A stretch of 64,000 nucleotides of DNA from JALZUE01 sp051251725 (GTDB lineage: Bacteria; Pseudomonadota; Gammaproteobacteria; Enterobacterales; Alteromonadaceae). A program made the translations under genes and the position numbers. The stretch is taken from positions 1-64,000 of the forward strand of contig JBPOFN010000008.1 in assembly GCA_051251725.1 (NCBI GenBank), given 5' to 3'. The notes beneath the pieces are model-generated. The model was not told the DNA's origin. It saw nothing but the letters and a program-made list of their open reading frames with translations, and did not search any database. This document shows, piece by piece, positions 17,656 to 26,706 of the stretch. The first letter of the stretch is position 1, and every line of letters begins with the position of its first letter.

Positions 17656-17854
17656 TTTTAGCTAACACATTAATCAGCTATCCCACTAATATCCTTACCT
17701 TTATCAATATTCCTTCACTCAAAGTAACAAAAATTACAATCCAATACCTGACCACTTTTTATGGTTAATTATTAAGCACAATCAAATTGCCTTGCTATAC
17801 TTTTGGTTAGCTGTTTTTAACAATTTTAGTACAACACAGTACTTAGGATAAGTT

Positions 17855-18544
17855 ATGGAAATTTCACCCCATCAAATATCAACGTCGGCAAATAATATCG
17901 AGCGCTTAGAGCAAAAGCGAGCAGCAGAAGACGAAAAAATAGCCACGGGTAAACGAATCAATCGTGCCGCGGATGACACTGCTGGTTTACAGATATCTGA
18001 ACGTTTAACAGCACAAATTAATAATGACGCACAGCTCAGCAATAATAACCAAGATCAAGTTAACAACAATCAGGTACAAGCAGGTCAATTAGCGGCAATT
18101 AATGACGGCTTACAGCGCGCTAATACCCTGTCAGCACAGTCTGGTAATCCATTAGCGGATCAAGATGCTATTCAAGCAGAATTTAATCAGATCACTGAAC
18201 AGATAAATACCTTAGCCGAAGAAGCTTTAGGAAGTGAAGATTTTATCTCAGGTTTAGATGCCTTTGATACTGAAACCACACAAGCAGCACTTGAAGCCGC
18301 ATTTAGCCAAGTTGCGGATACTGCCACCAACCTCGGCGCGCAAGCAAATAGCCTGCCATCACAAACGGCAACCTATCAAACCTCAGTTGTTAATGTATCG
18401 GCTGCCCGCTCAAGTATTCAAGATACTAATATTGCTGAAACCACGAGTAATCAGCAACAAACCGCAGTGTTATTAGAGTCGGCGGTGATCAGCAAGAAAG
18501 ATGAAGAAGCACGCAAAGGCCTATTAGTTAATCAACTTGTGTAA
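17855..18544 (+). CDS. Orphan short flagellin-like protein
   Basis: The 229-residue product carries both halves of the flagellin D0/D1 coiled-coil. The N-terminal half reads IATGKRINRAADDTAGLQIS followed by ERLTAQI. The C-terminal half contains NVSAARSSIQDTNIAETTSN, the flagellin segment before the terminal helix. There is no variable D2/D3 region between them. The last 25 residues (ending ARKGLLVNQLV) do not match the conserved flagellin tail that ends in LLR. No other flagellar gene is nearby, and I see no sigma-28-type promoter; a TATACT box lies at 17796-17801 with a poor -35. AGGATAAG gives a good ribosome binding site. It could be a minor or regulatory filament subunit, or a diverged paralog that no longer polymerises. 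It interrupts the yheS-yheT neighbourhood. Confidence 0.82.
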   Translation: MEISPHQISTSANNIERLEQKRAAEDEKIATGKRINRAADDTAGLQISERLTAQINNDAQLSNNNQDQVNNNQVQAGQLAAINDGLQRANTLSAQSGNPLADQDAIQAEFNQITEQINTLAEEALGSEDFISGLDAFDTETTQAALEAAFSQVADTATNLGAQANSLPSQTATYQTSVVNVSAARSSIQDTNIAETTSNQQQTAVLLESAVISKKDEEARKGLLVNQLV

Positions 18545-18625
18545 AGTTTCTATAAAATAGAGACTTTTCCCCCTGATTAAGGGTAGAATTACCGCAGATT
18601 TTCTTCATCTCCTGCAATAATATTT

Positions 18626-19597
18626 GTGTTCTGTTCAAGTCAATTTAAGCCTGCTTGGTGGTTATCTAATGCGCACGCGCAAACCATGTTTGCCAAGTTT
18701 TTACAAAAAAAAACATCTGCTATTCGTTTAACTGAAACAGTTGAAACACCTGACGGTGATTTTTTTGACTTAGCGTGGACAGAGCCGCCCGAGAAAGATA
18801 CCAGCAAACCGATAGTCGTGATTTTACATGGCCTCGAAGGTTCACAAAATAGTCATTACGCTCGAGGTATGTTAAATGCCGTTGTCAATAATGGCTGGGT
18901 TGGCTTATTAATGCATTTTAGAGGTTGCAGCGGCAAACCTAATCGCCAACTTAACTCTTACCATTCTGGCGATATTCGAGATATTAGTTTTTTAACTGAG
19001 CAGCTCAGCAAACAGTTTCCTGCTAGAAAACTTGGCTTAATAGGCTTTTCACTAGGTGGCAACATCGCTAGCCTATATTTAGCGAATAACCCTGACAATC
19101 CTTATAAGGCAGCATGTATTATCTGTGCGCCATTTGATCTTGCCAGCTGCAGTAAAAAAATTAATAGAGGTGTCTCGAAGATTTACCAACAGTATTTAGT
19201 TGGTATGTTAAAAGATAGCACCTTGATAAAACATCAAGTGATGCCAAACGCTAATATTTGCCCACTCAAAATCAAAGCGATTAAAACCATGTGGCAATTT
19301 GACGATTATGTCACTGCGCCTATTAATGGCTTTGACAATGCTTTAGATTACTACGATAAAGTCAGCGGTATTCATGTCTTAGACAAAGTCGTCACCCCGA
19401 GTCTGATTATTCACGCTCAAGACGACCCCTTTCTCGATCATGAAAAAATTACCGCAGTCACCTCTTTACCCGCCAGCATACGTTTTGAAATTAGCGAAAA
19501 AGGCGGCCATGTCGGTTTTATCTCAGGCAATAACCCCTTAAAACCAGAGTTTTGGTTAGAAAAGCGGGTGCCACAATATTTATCGGAGTTTTTATGA
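18626..19597 (+). CDS. yheT: YheT-family alpha/beta hydrolase
   Basis: This 323-residue alpha/beta hydrolase belongs to the YheT/ABHD1-3 family of putative esterases. The oxyanion region HGLEGSQNSHYARG lies near residue 71. The nucleophile serine is in GFSLGGN (about 144-150). The acid is likely Asp in HAQDDPFLD near residue 270, and the catalytic His is in KGGHVGF near 297. The N-terminal FKPAWWLSNAHAQT segment is a family hallmark. The start is GTG at 18626. The stop codon overlaps the yheU start as ATGA, so the two are translated together, as in E. coli. The natural substrate is unknown. Confidence 0.92.
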   Translation: MFCSSQFKPAWWLSNAHAQTMFAKFLQKKTSAIRLTETVETPDGDFFDLAWTEPPEKDTSKPIVVILHGLEGSQNSHYARGMLNAVVNNGWVGLLMHFRGCSGKPNRQLNSYHSGDIRDISFLTEQLSKQFPARKLGLIGFSLGGNIASLYLANNPDNPYKAACIICAPFDLASCSKKINRGVSKIYQQYLVGMLKDSTLIKHQVMPNANICPLKIKAIKTMWQFDDYVTAPINGFDNALDYYDKVSGIHVLDKVVTPSLIIHAQDDPFLDHEKITAVTSLPASIRFEISEKGGHVGFISGNNPLKPEFWLEKRVPQYLSEFL

Positions 19598-19821
19598 TCA
19601 TCCCACTAGAAAGTTTAAGTAGTGAAATTTTAACCAATATTATTAAAGAGTATGTACTGCAAGAAGGGACTGATTACGGTACTGAAACCGTTAGTATTGA
19701 AGATAAAATTCAGCAGGTTCATCAACAATTAATTCAAGGTAGCGCCGTAGTTGTGTATTCCGAGCTTCATGAAACCGTTAATATATTACCTGCTGAACAA
19801 TTTAAGCAGCAGTCTGTTTAA
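19594..19821 (+). CDS. yheU: YheU-family protein
   Basis: This is a 75-residue member of the YheU family (UPF0270), of unknown function. MIIPLESLSSE at the start and EGTDYG and SELHETVNI later match the family closely. I chose the ATG at 19594, which overlaps the yheT stop codon as ATGA and is preceded by GGAG, over a longer upstream frame that would read into yheT. The gene pair yheT-yheU is conserved in E. coli. Confidence 0.93.
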   Translation: MIIPLESLSSEILTNIIKEYVLQEGTDYGTETVSIEDKIQQVHQQLIQGSAVVVYSELHETVNILPAEQFKQQSV

Positions 19822-19858
19822 CCTGATGTGATGGTCAACTAAATCGATAAACAGACTG
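19810..19858. terminator. Possible weak terminator between yheU and the YceI gene
   Basis: Perfect 11-base arms (CAGTCTGTTTA and TAAACAGACTG) enclose a 27-base spacer between two convergent genes. The loop is long and no T-run follows, so termination is uncertain. Confidence 0.35.
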
Positions 19859-19868
19859 GCTTGAAAAA

Positions 19869-20438
19869 CTACTGGCTAAAAGTCAGCTGAAAGCTAACCG
19901 GTACGGCTAAAGCAATACTGGGTAGTTTAGCCAATTTTTGTAATTTATTAATACCGTCAATTAACGAATAATCAATCGCATTAATAATAATTGGCTTAAT
20001 AGTCGCCACTTGCACTTCTCCACTGGCTTTTTTAGTCACTAACACTTGGCTAGTGATCTTTTGCTTACTGCCATGTAAATCTAATTCACCCGCAATCATC
20101 AGCTCTTTACTATCACCAGTAGTTAGCGCAGATAAGAAAGCGACATCAATAGTGGTGGTAAACGTTGCTTTTGCAAACGTTGAAGTTTCAAATAAAGCCG
20201 CTTGCATTCTTTCATTACGAATTGGAATGTGGGTTTCAACACTGGCTAATGCAATCACTAACTTAGCGGCACCTGATTTATCGATACTACCCGATAATTT
20301 TTTAAAGTGATGAACTTCTGCAATGCTATTTTTTTTAATTGAAATAAAATTCAGTTGTGAGTCTTTATTATTTAATTGCCACTCAGCTGAAGCCGATAGT
20401 GACAATAAAGAGCAAACTAATAATGATAAAATACGCAT
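19869..20438 (-). CDS. YceI-family periplasmic lipid-binding-type protein
   Basis: The 189-residue protein has a signal peptide (cleavage after SASA, residues 15-18) and a YceI-type lipocalin-like beta barrel. Recognisable parts are SQLNFISIKK near the N-terminus, the HIPIRNERM segment near residue 72, and GELDLHGSKQ near 118. YceI proteins bind polyisoprenoid or related amphiphiles in the periplasm, and some are induced by high pH. The exact ligand is unknown. It is the last gene of a tight group nudE-cysQ-yceI, eight bases downstream of cysQ, and is likely cotranscribed with them. Confidence 0.87.
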   Translation of the reverse strand: MRILSLLVCSLLSLSASAEWQLNNKDSQLNFISIKKNSIAEVHHFKKLSGSIDKSGAAKLVIALASVETHIPIRNERMQAALFETSTFAKATFTTTIDVAFLSALTTGDSKELMIAGELDLHGSKQKITSQVLVTKKASGEVQVATIKPIIINAIDYSLIDGINKLQKLAKLPSIALAVPVSFQLTFSQ

Positions 20439-20446
20439 GATAATCC

Positions 20447-21271
20447 TTATAAAGTGCGCTTTGCGCGATGGGGTTTAACAACTTTTTGCCAAGGAATATC
20501 CTGTGAGCCTAAGCTCATAAAATCAGGGTTCATTAGCGTTTCACGAGTATTATAGGACAATGGCAGAAACTCACTATCAATAATTTTTCCACCCGCTTCT
20601 TCTAGGATGCAATGACTAGCACCAGTATCCCACTCACCTGTGGGCCCGATACGTAAATAACAATCGGCAAGGCCTTCGGCGATTAAACAATTTTTTAACG
20701 AACAGCTACCATAAGGGACATATTCATAGTCAAAGTCATCATTTAAATACTGCCCCATAACCTCTAATTTTTGTCGGCGACTGATAGCAACTTTAATTGG
20801 TCTGGTGTCATCAAAAGCGGCCACCGAAATATCAACCACTTGCCCTTGAGATTCTTTAAACGCTCCTAACGATTTTTGCGCGTAATAAGTAACATCATGA
20901 TCAGGCGCATGGATCACACCAATGCTGGGCCAGCCATTTTCCACCAACGCAATGTTTACCGCAAAGTCACCGCTTTTTAAAATAAATTCACCGGTACCGT
21001 CAATAGGATCTAATAACCAATAGCGCTGCCATAAGCCGCGAGTACTCAACTTTTCAGCGCCAACTTCCTCGGAAATAATCGGGATGCTTGGTGTTAATGC
21101 TTTAAGGTGCGCCATAATTATTTCATTAGCGGCAATATCAGCACTGGTAACCGGACTATCGTCTGACTTAGTGGTTTCGGTAAAGTCGCCTGAGTGATAA
21201 TGTTTCATCACTTCTTCGCCTGCTTTTTTAGCGGCGGTTAATGCTATTTGTAATAAACCTTTTTCTATCAT
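20447..21271 (-). CDS. cysQ: 3'(2'),5'-bisphosphate nucleotidase CysQ
   Basis: CysQ hydrolyses 3'-phosphoadenosine 5'-phosphate to AMP and thus clears the by-product of sulfate assimilation and sulfotransfer. It is a magnesium-dependent, lithium-sensitive enzyme of the inositol monophosphatase fold. The metal site is complete: SEE at residues 68-70, LDPIDGTGEF at 87-96 and EWDTGASHCILEEAGG near 214. The start ATG overlaps the nudE stop by four bases, so the two are coupled. The same neighbours occur in other gammaproteobacteria. Confidence 0.95.
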   Translation of the reverse strand: MIEKGLLQIALTAAKKAGEEVMKHYHSGDFTETTKSDDSPVTSADIAANEIIMAHLKALTPSIPIISEEVGAEKLSTRGLWQRYWLLDPIDGTGEFILKSGDFAVNIALVENGWPSIGVIHAPDHDVTYYAQKSLGAFKESQGQVVDISVAAFDDTRPIKVAISRRQKLEVMGQYLNDDFDYEYVPYGSCSLKNCLIAEGLADCYLRIGPTGEWDTGASHCILEEAGGKIIDSEFLPLSYNTRETLMNPDFMSLGSQDIPWQKVVKPHRAKRTL

Positions 21272-21825
21272 ATGCCACCTCTCATTTTATCCACTACTAA
21301 CAATAATGCCGCAACACTTCGTGCTTCATTAAAATCTTCTTGAGTCAGTAAGCTTTGATAATCTTTTATTGGCCAAGGCACAATTTCAAGCGGCTCGGGT
21401 TCATCTCCTACTAACGTTTCCTCAAATAAGGCCGTAGCAAGATAAATTTCCATGTGCGCGTTAAAAAATGCAGGCGCCATTGTCACGGTTTGCAGGTGAA
21501 CTAAATGTTCAGCGCCATAACCGATCTCTTCTTTTAATTCCCGATTTGCTGCTTGCTCGCCATTTTCACCTGGGTCAATTAACCCTTTTGGGAAACCCAA
21601 TTCGTAACTATGCGTGCCTGCACAATATTCTCGCACTAGCAGCAAGGTATTGTCATCAATCATAGGAACAATCAAAACCGCGCCGCGACCACTTCCGCTC
21701 ATCCGTTCATACACGCGCTCTTCGCCATTTGAGAAAGTTAATTCAAGCTCTTCAATTTTAAACAGGCGGCTTTTGGCAACGTCTCGTCTTTTACCAATCA
21801 CGGGTAACTTCGTTTTAGCGGTCAT
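21268..21825 (-). CDS. nudE: ADP compounds hydrolase NudE
   Basis: NudE is a Nudix hydrolase that cleaves ADP-ribose, diadenosine polyphosphates and NADH to nucleotide monophosphates. The Nudix box begins with Gly81 (GLIDPGENGEQ) and continues AANRELKEEIGY to residue 103, with all catalytic glutamates present. The 185-residue length and the N-terminal part match E. coli NudE. It is the first gene of the nudE-cysQ-yceI group and is divergent from yrfG. Confidence 0.94.
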   Translation of the reverse strand: MTAKTKLPVIGKRRDVAKSRLFKIEELELTFSNGEERVYERMSGSGRGAVLIVPMIDDNTLLLVREYCAGTHSYELGFPKGLIDPGENGEQAANRELKEEIGYGAEHLVHLQTVTMAPAFFNAHMEIYLATALFEETLVGDEPEPLEIVPWPIKDYQSLLTQEDFNEARSVAALLLVVDKMRGGI

Positions 21826-21921
21826 TTAATAGCCATATGGTCATAATTTAAGTAATTTTTGCAGCGCATCGTTACAACTTAGATATACTCCTATCATAAA
21901 GTGTTTTAATAGGATAAATCT

Positions 21922-22584
21922 ATGCTTGATTGGCAAGAAATCGAAACTGTTTTGTTAGATATGGATGGAACCATACTTGATTTGCATTTTGATAATCACT
22001 TTTGGTTAGAGCACCTACCCAAACGCTATAGCGAAAACACGCAAATCCCCCTTGCCGAAGCAAAAGCAGAATTAGCAAGTTATTACCATGAAGTCGCTGG
22101 TACGATAAAATGGTACTGTCTTGATTATTGGGCCGAGAAAACCAAATTACCGATCACTGAACTTAAAAAAGAAGTTCAGCATTTAATTTCATTAAGGGCT
22201 GACGCAGTCGATTTTTTAATTGCCCTGAAAAAAGCTAATAAAGATATCGTCTTAGTAACTAATGCACACCCCGATAGTTTATCGTTAAAAATTGAACGTA
22301 CCCAACTTGATCAATATTTCGATACGTTATATTCAACCCATCAATTTGGTGTTACTAAAGAATATCAGTTACTGTGGCAGAAATTACAAAGCCAGCATGG
22401 TTTTTCATTAAAGAATACGCTCTTTATTGACGACAGCGAAGCTATTTTACAATCAGCTAAAACCTTTGGATTTAAATATTTATTGGGCGTTGCTAACCCT
22501 GATAGTAAAAAAGCACAAAACCCAATTACTGAATTTTGTGCCATTACTGATTTTCGCAGTTTAATACCCGCAATTAGCGAGTAA
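21922..22584 (+). CDS. yrfG: HAD-family GMP/IMP nucleotidase YrfG
   Basis: This is a HAD-superfamily phosphatase that in E. coli dephosphorylates purine nucleotides such as GMP and IMP. Motif I reads VLLDMDGTILDLHFD (residues 11-25), with the two catalytic aspartates. Motif II is LVTNAH near 113. Motif III is the lysine in FGVTKEYQ near 151. Motif IV is FIDDSE near residue 173. The 220-residue length fits the family. The gene is convergent with the gsp operon and divergent from nudE. Confidence 0.93.
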   Translation: MLDWQEIETVLLDMDGTILDLHFDNHFWLEHLPKRYSENTQIPLAEAKAELASYYHEVAGTIKWYCLDYWAEKTKLPITELKKEVQHLISLRADAVDFLIALKKANKDIVLVTNAHPDSLSLKIERTQLDQYFDTLYSTHQFGVTKEYQLLWQKLQSQHGFSLKNTLFIDDSEAILQSAKTFGFKYLLGVANPDSKKAQNPITEFCAITDFRSLIPAISE

Positions 22585-22632
22585 TTTTACTAACCATTAC
22601 TAATCAAATTATCAACTCGGTAATTTTATCAG

Positions 22633-23376
22633 TTAAAAGCTTAAACGATATCGCCCTTCACTATCTGGCTTACCTAAAAAGCTTAGTAGTGGTGTTAATT
22701 TTTCCGGAAAATTAGCCGCTGGTTTAATATAACCATCGCCTGTAATTCTTTTCGTATTACGCATATAGGCAGTATAGCTTAGGCCTAAATCATTATTTTC
22801 ATCCATAGTCAGCGCAACAGCACCTTGCTCACAGCCAAGTTTAGCTTTTAAATCACCGAGCTCGACAGACTCATCTAACGCTTTTGCTTCAGCCAGAGGC
22901 CAATGTATTATTGCCGATAATTCACTACATAGTGGGCTGCCAAGCGTAAACTTATTAACGGTTAAATTAACATCTCCCATCACAGTAACCGGTAGCGGTA
23001 AGTTTAAATTTTGCACTACTTCGTTAGCAGCGATAGTTATATCAGCATCAGTAATGGAGAACATATCACCGGTTTTATTGATCGTTAAAAAACCGACTGG
23101 GCCATATTTCATCGGATCACCCAGTTTTATTTCGGCACTTGGATTTAAAGTAATTAATGACCAAAAATTTAATCGCGCTTTAATATCGTGAATGGTAATT
23201 TTATCTGTCTGAATTTGCTCAATATTAGCTTGCCAAACAGTGCCTGATACACCATGTAGTGCGATATTTTTAGGTAACTTAACTTGGCTAACAATAAACT
23301 GGGCTGGTAATTGTGAGATAACAAAAAATAAATAGACCACAAGAAAGAAACTAAAATAACCTGCTATTTTTTTCAT
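22633..23376 (-). CDS. gspN: Type II secretion protein GspN
   Basis: GspN is an accessory inner-membrane protein of the type II secretion system, not required in every species. The 247-residue chain has one N-terminal transmembrane segment (about residues 5-22) and a mainly beta-strand periplasmic part. The motif ALHGVSGTVWQANI near residue 39 is the GspN hallmark. It is the last gene of the gsp operon and overlaps gspM by one base. No clear terminator is seen between it and the convergent yrfG. Confidence 0.9.
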   Translation of the reverse strand: MKKIAGYFSFFLVVYLFFVISQLPAQFIVSQVKLPKNIALHGVSGTVWQANIEQIQTDKITIHDIKARLNFWSLITLNPSAEIKLGDPMKYGPVGFLTINKTGDMFSITDADITIAANEVVQNLNLPLPVTVMGDVNLTVNKFTLGSPLCSELSAIIHWPLAEAKALDESVELGDLKAKLGCEQGAVALTMDENNDLGLSYTAYMRNTKRITGDGYIKPAANFPEKLTPLLSFLGKPDSEGRYRLSF

Positions 23377-23843
23377 TAACCTTTACCTAAATTTAAACGA
23401 CGCACTTTAACCACACCTTTAACATCAGTTTTTGCTAAATCAACCGATTTAACGCTGACACCATCGGTCACAGCCATATTTTTTAGCCAGTCCATTAAGA
23501 TATTAAATGATACTTCATCAATTGAAATATTAATTTCATCCCCTTGCGGCTGTACTCTGGCAATGGCAATACCTTGTTTACTAGCAGAACGATTCACTAT
23601 CGTCGACAAACTTTCATTACGATTATTTTGACTGCCCGTATTTGCAGCTGTGTAAGCTGACTTTTTATCATTCATCCAAACTACAAGCTCTTGTTGGCGC
23701 TTAACCTTTTTTTCTTTGGCCGCAATTCCGTCATTTACTGGTTGCCAAATCACTAGATAAAACAGAAAAACACCAACAAAACATGCCATCGCAATAACTA
23801 AGTGTTGTTCTCTTTGATTTAACGCTTGCCATCTATCTTTCAT
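23376..23843 (-). CDS. gspM: Type II secretion protein GspM
   Basis: GspM is a small bitopic inner-membrane protein that binds GspL in the secretion platform. The 155-residue chain has a short cytoplasmic start (WQALNQREQHLV), one transmembrane helix at about 17-34, a coiled-coil region and a ferredoxin-like periplasmic domain (about 80-155). It overlaps gspL by four bases and gspN by one base, so translation is coupled. Confidence 0.92.
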   Translation of the reverse strand: MKDRWQALNQREQHLVIAMACFVGVFLFYLVIWQPVNDGIAAKEKKVKRQQELVVWMNDKKSAYTAANTGSQNNRNESLSTIVNRSASKQGIAIARVQPQGDEINISIDEVSFNILMDWLKNMAVTDGVSVKSVDLAKTDVKGVVKVRRLNLGKG

Positions 23844-25054
23844 GACGCATCCTTAATACTAAACGATCCAGTAACCACGTTACCTTGATTGTTTTGAGAG
23901 CCTTGTGAAACTTCTAACTTGGCTTTTTCCAATTCAGTTTTAAAACGCTCAAAGTCTTGATAACTTTTTGCCGACGCTTGAATACGAATTTCATTGCGCT
24001 TGTTATCATACTTCAATGTTTCAGGTTTTAACGAATTAACCGCAATAAATGCGGGCGTAATCTTATTCATTAACGGAATAAACTTCTCAGCCTCGTCATT
24101 TATATCTAAGCTTCTTAAGCGCGCTTTAACTAAAGCTTTGATTTTATTTAAAGAAACTGTGCGGCCTTTATTAACCGCAAAGTTATCTTGATAAAGACTA
24201 TGAATTTCAGTTTCAAGCGCGAGTTGCTCTGTCTCTAATTGTGACAACTTAATAAACTTACCCGTCAAACTAACTAAAAAAGCTAATACGGCAAAGCTTG
24301 CTGCTAATTTCCAATGTTGCCAAAAAACATTCGATTTCTGTTTTTGAAGAAACTCACCTTGTAATAAGTTGACCGGGCAAGTTGCGACATTTTTAGCAAA
24401 GATAAATAAAGGCAAATCTTCCGGCTGCGATGCTAAAGTCACTAATGAATTTTCCACGCTCAGCGGTGAAAAATGTGCCACCTTGGTAGGTTTATTCACT
24501 TGCTGCATTAATAATTGCCAGACGGGTAGATCAAGTGCCATCGCTTGCCAAGTTGATTGACGAATAATTAACTGATCACCTAAACTAACCAAACTATAAC
24601 TGTCGTCAATTAACGGCAAAGTTAATGCGTCAGGCAACATTACCGTTGTGGTAATTTTAGCATCAGCTAACCAAGTTAACCAAAGCTTCATAAGTTGCTT
24701 ATCAATGGCGGCAACAAAACAGTTAACATCGCTATGCACGTTTTTCACCGTGGCATAAGCAAAAAACAAGCTGTCGACGTCTTGTGCTAACTCTTCTTCG
24801 AGCATGTAAGGCACAACTTGCTTCATTGCCCGTGCTGACTTGCTTGGTACTTTTAGCGATTTAAGCGCAACTTCACTGGCAGGTACTAACACCACAACTT
24901 TTCGACTAGCCGCTTTTTCGGTCAACTCAGTTAACTGCTCAGCCGTTGCCAACTCTCCGCTGGCAATTATTTCTTCAGTATCGGCGGTAGTGATCAACCA
25001 ATGTATCGTATCTTGGTATCGACTTCCGAGCCTAATTATTATTGTTTCAGCCAT
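23840..25054 (-). CDS. gspL: Type II secretion protein GspL
   Basis: GspL links the cytoplasmic ATPase GspE to the inner-membrane platform. The first 240 residues form the actin-like cytoplasmic domain that binds GspE. A transmembrane helix lies at about 253-270, and the remainder is the periplasmic ferredoxin-like domain that contacts GspM. The length of 404 residues is typical. The gene overlaps gspK by one base and gspM by four bases within the operon. Confidence 0.93.
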   Translation of the reverse strand: MAETIIIRLGSRYQDTIHWLITTADTEEIIASGELATAEQLTELTEKAASRKVVVLVPASEVALKSLKVPSKSARAMKQVVPYMLEEELAQDVDSLFFAYATVKNVHSDVNCFVAAIDKQLMKLWLTWLADAKITTTVMLPDALTLPLIDDSYSLVSLGDQLIIRQSTWQAMALDLPVWQLLMQQVNKPTKVAHFSPLSVENSLVTLASQPEDLPLFIFAKNVATCPVNLLQGEFLQKQKSNVFWQHWKLAASFAVLAFLVSLTGKFIKLSQLETEQLALETEIHSLYQDNFAVNKGRTVSLNKIKALVKARLRSLDINDEAEKFIPLMNKITPAFIAVNSLKPETLKYDNKRNEIRIQASAKSYQDFERFKTELEKAKLEVSQGSQNNQGNVVTGSFSIKDAS

Positions 25055-26085
25055 TATTCTCTTCCTATGCTACGAGCTATCACTTGAATATCTTTATTAT
25101 TCGACACGTTAAAAACAGTGTTCAAATGAACATAGCTATTATTGAAACTCGCCATAGTTTTTAGTTTAAAATATTCACTATCAACGGTAAATTGTTGCTT
25201 TTGTTGCGCAGATATCTTTTTATCAGAGACACTTGCTAGCGTCCATAAATCTGTCACCTTTTCAAAACCATCATCATCTCTTTCTGCCAAAATATCAGCT
25301 GCATCCGTGGCAGAAATATCTAACAGCGCTTCTAGCAACACTGATGAATTAGCATCAAGAGTATTTATATTAACTTGATGTATGTCACTATCAGGGATAA
25401 CACATACGTATTCTTTTAGTGCGTCAATGATCGCCGGTGTAAAATGTTCAATCGCCCGTAATTCCGTAACACTGGCGAGAAAATGATTAGCCGCTAAATA
25501 TGGGTATGATTTACTCGAATAATCACTATCTTCCGCGCCACCAGCACTGGATATCATACCATCTTTATCAAGCCAGTCAGTTAACGCATCAGCTAAATAT
25601 TCAGCAGTAAACTCATCAACATCTTCTAAGCCCACCTTCAATAACAAGCGTTCAAACGATAACCGAGCCGCTGTTTTTTGAGCTAAATTTCCCGATGAGC
25701 CGGTACCAGCTTTTTCATCATCATCATCATCATCGCCTTCGGCTTTAAATGGTGCTCGTAAAGCATTTAAATTAAAACAAGCTTGTAAGTCAAAAATTTC
25801 TCCGGTAATTTGCCCTTGTTCAACTGGGTAACTGGTTTCGCCCTGCGCCCAATACTGCCCTAAATGAGTAACTTTCGGCTCTTTATTAAAAGCACTTTTT
25901 AAAACATTAGCAGCAAACGCTTCGGCCCCTAACGCATACCAATAAGCTTGTTGATTTGAAGCTACATTCGCGGTTCTTTGTAATTGTAGTAATAGTTTAC
26001 CGGTCATTTTAGTCATGAGAATTGACGCCAACGCTACAATCAACATCACACTAATTAAGGCGACTCCACGCTGCTTGTTTATCAT
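25054..26085 (-). CDS. gspK: Type II secretion minor pseudopilin GspK
   Basis: GspK is the large minor pseudopilin that caps the pseudopilus tip with GspI and GspJ. The prepilin site is KQRG followed by VALISVML. As usual for GspK, the residue at mature position 5 is not glutamate. At 343 residues it is the longest pseudopilin. A stretch of six aspartates followed by GTGSSG near residue 118 comes from a trinucleotide repeat in the DNA and lies in a likely loop. Calcium-binding loops in this family are acidic, so the run could be functional or simply tolerated. The gene abuts gspJ and overlaps gspL by one base. Confidence 0.93.
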   Translation of the reverse strand: MINKQRGVALISVMLIVALASILMTKMTGKLLLQLQRTANVASNQQAYWYALGAEAFAANVLKSAFNKEPKVTHLGQYWAQGETSYPVEQGQITGEIFDLQACFNLNALRAPFKAEGDDDDDDEKAGTGSSGNLAQKTAARLSFERLLLKVGLEDVDEFTAEYLADALTDWLDKDGMISSAGGAEDSDYSSKSYPYLAANHFLASVTELRAIEHFTPAIIDALKEYVCVIPDSDIHQVNINTLDANSSVLLEALLDISATDAADILAERDDDGFEKVTDLWTLASVSDKKISAQQKQQFTVDSEYFKLKTMASFNNSYVHLNTVFNVSNNKDIQVIARSIGRE

Positions 26086-26706
26086 CTAACTACCTGTAAC
26101 CTTTTTCGGCAAATCACCCGCAACTAAAAATTGTCGGCGGATCATACCTAAATCAGCAGTTTCAAGCTCAATCGCGATGCCGGTTGGCAGTCGGCCACTG
26201 GTTAATTCTTTGCTCCATTTGGAGTCATAAAAAAATTCAAAACTTAAATCAGTAACATCGGTTAATAGGACCCGAACTTTGGGTTCTTCCCCTAAAACCG
26301 GATCGACAAAGTTATAATGTGTTCTTTCAAATTTATTGTCAGCTAATTGATAACTGACCGTTTGTAATTGACTGCGCGGTAAGACTAAACCAGGGTTCGA
26401 CCAACCGCTGCGAACAAACGACAGGCCTGAAGCGCTAGTTGAAAAGCCGCCTTTGGATTCATAAATAAAATCAGCGTCGCTATCACTACTTTCACCACGG
26501 ACGTGGCGACGGGCTATTTGAGTAATATCTCGTTCCAGCACAATAAAGGTGGTTTGCAGCTGGTTTAAACGCGTTATTTTTTCTCTTGCGCCTTTTTCAG
26601 ACTCAGCAACCGTATTAAAAATAGTAAAACCCGCTAAACTTATCACCGCATAAATAGCGATTGATAACATCAGTTCAATTAAAGTAAAGCCAGTCTGCTG
26701 TTTCAT
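26086..26706 (-). CDS. gspJ: Type II secretion minor pseudopilin GspJ
   Basis: GspJ is a minor pseudopilin of the tip complex. Its prepilin peptidase site is QQTG followed by FTLIELMLSIAIYAV, with Glu at mature position 5. The remaining chain is a beta-rich globular domain, with the RDITQIARRHVRG segment near residue 55 typical of GspJ. It overlaps gspI by four bases. Confidence 0.94.
   Translation of the reverse strand: MKQQTGFTLIELMLSIAIYAVISLAGFTIFNTVAESEKGAREKITRLNQLQTTFIVLERDITQIARRHVRGESSDSDADFIYESKGGFSTSASGLSFVRSGWSNPGLVLPRSQLQTVSYQLADNKFERTHYNFVDPVLGEEPKVRVLLTDVTDLSFEFFYDSKWSKELTSGRLPTGIAIELETADLGMIRRQFLVAGDLPKKVTGS

Noticed and set aside
17855..18544. Flagellin-like gene as part of a flagellar operon
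   Set aside because: No other flagellar gene is present within the window.
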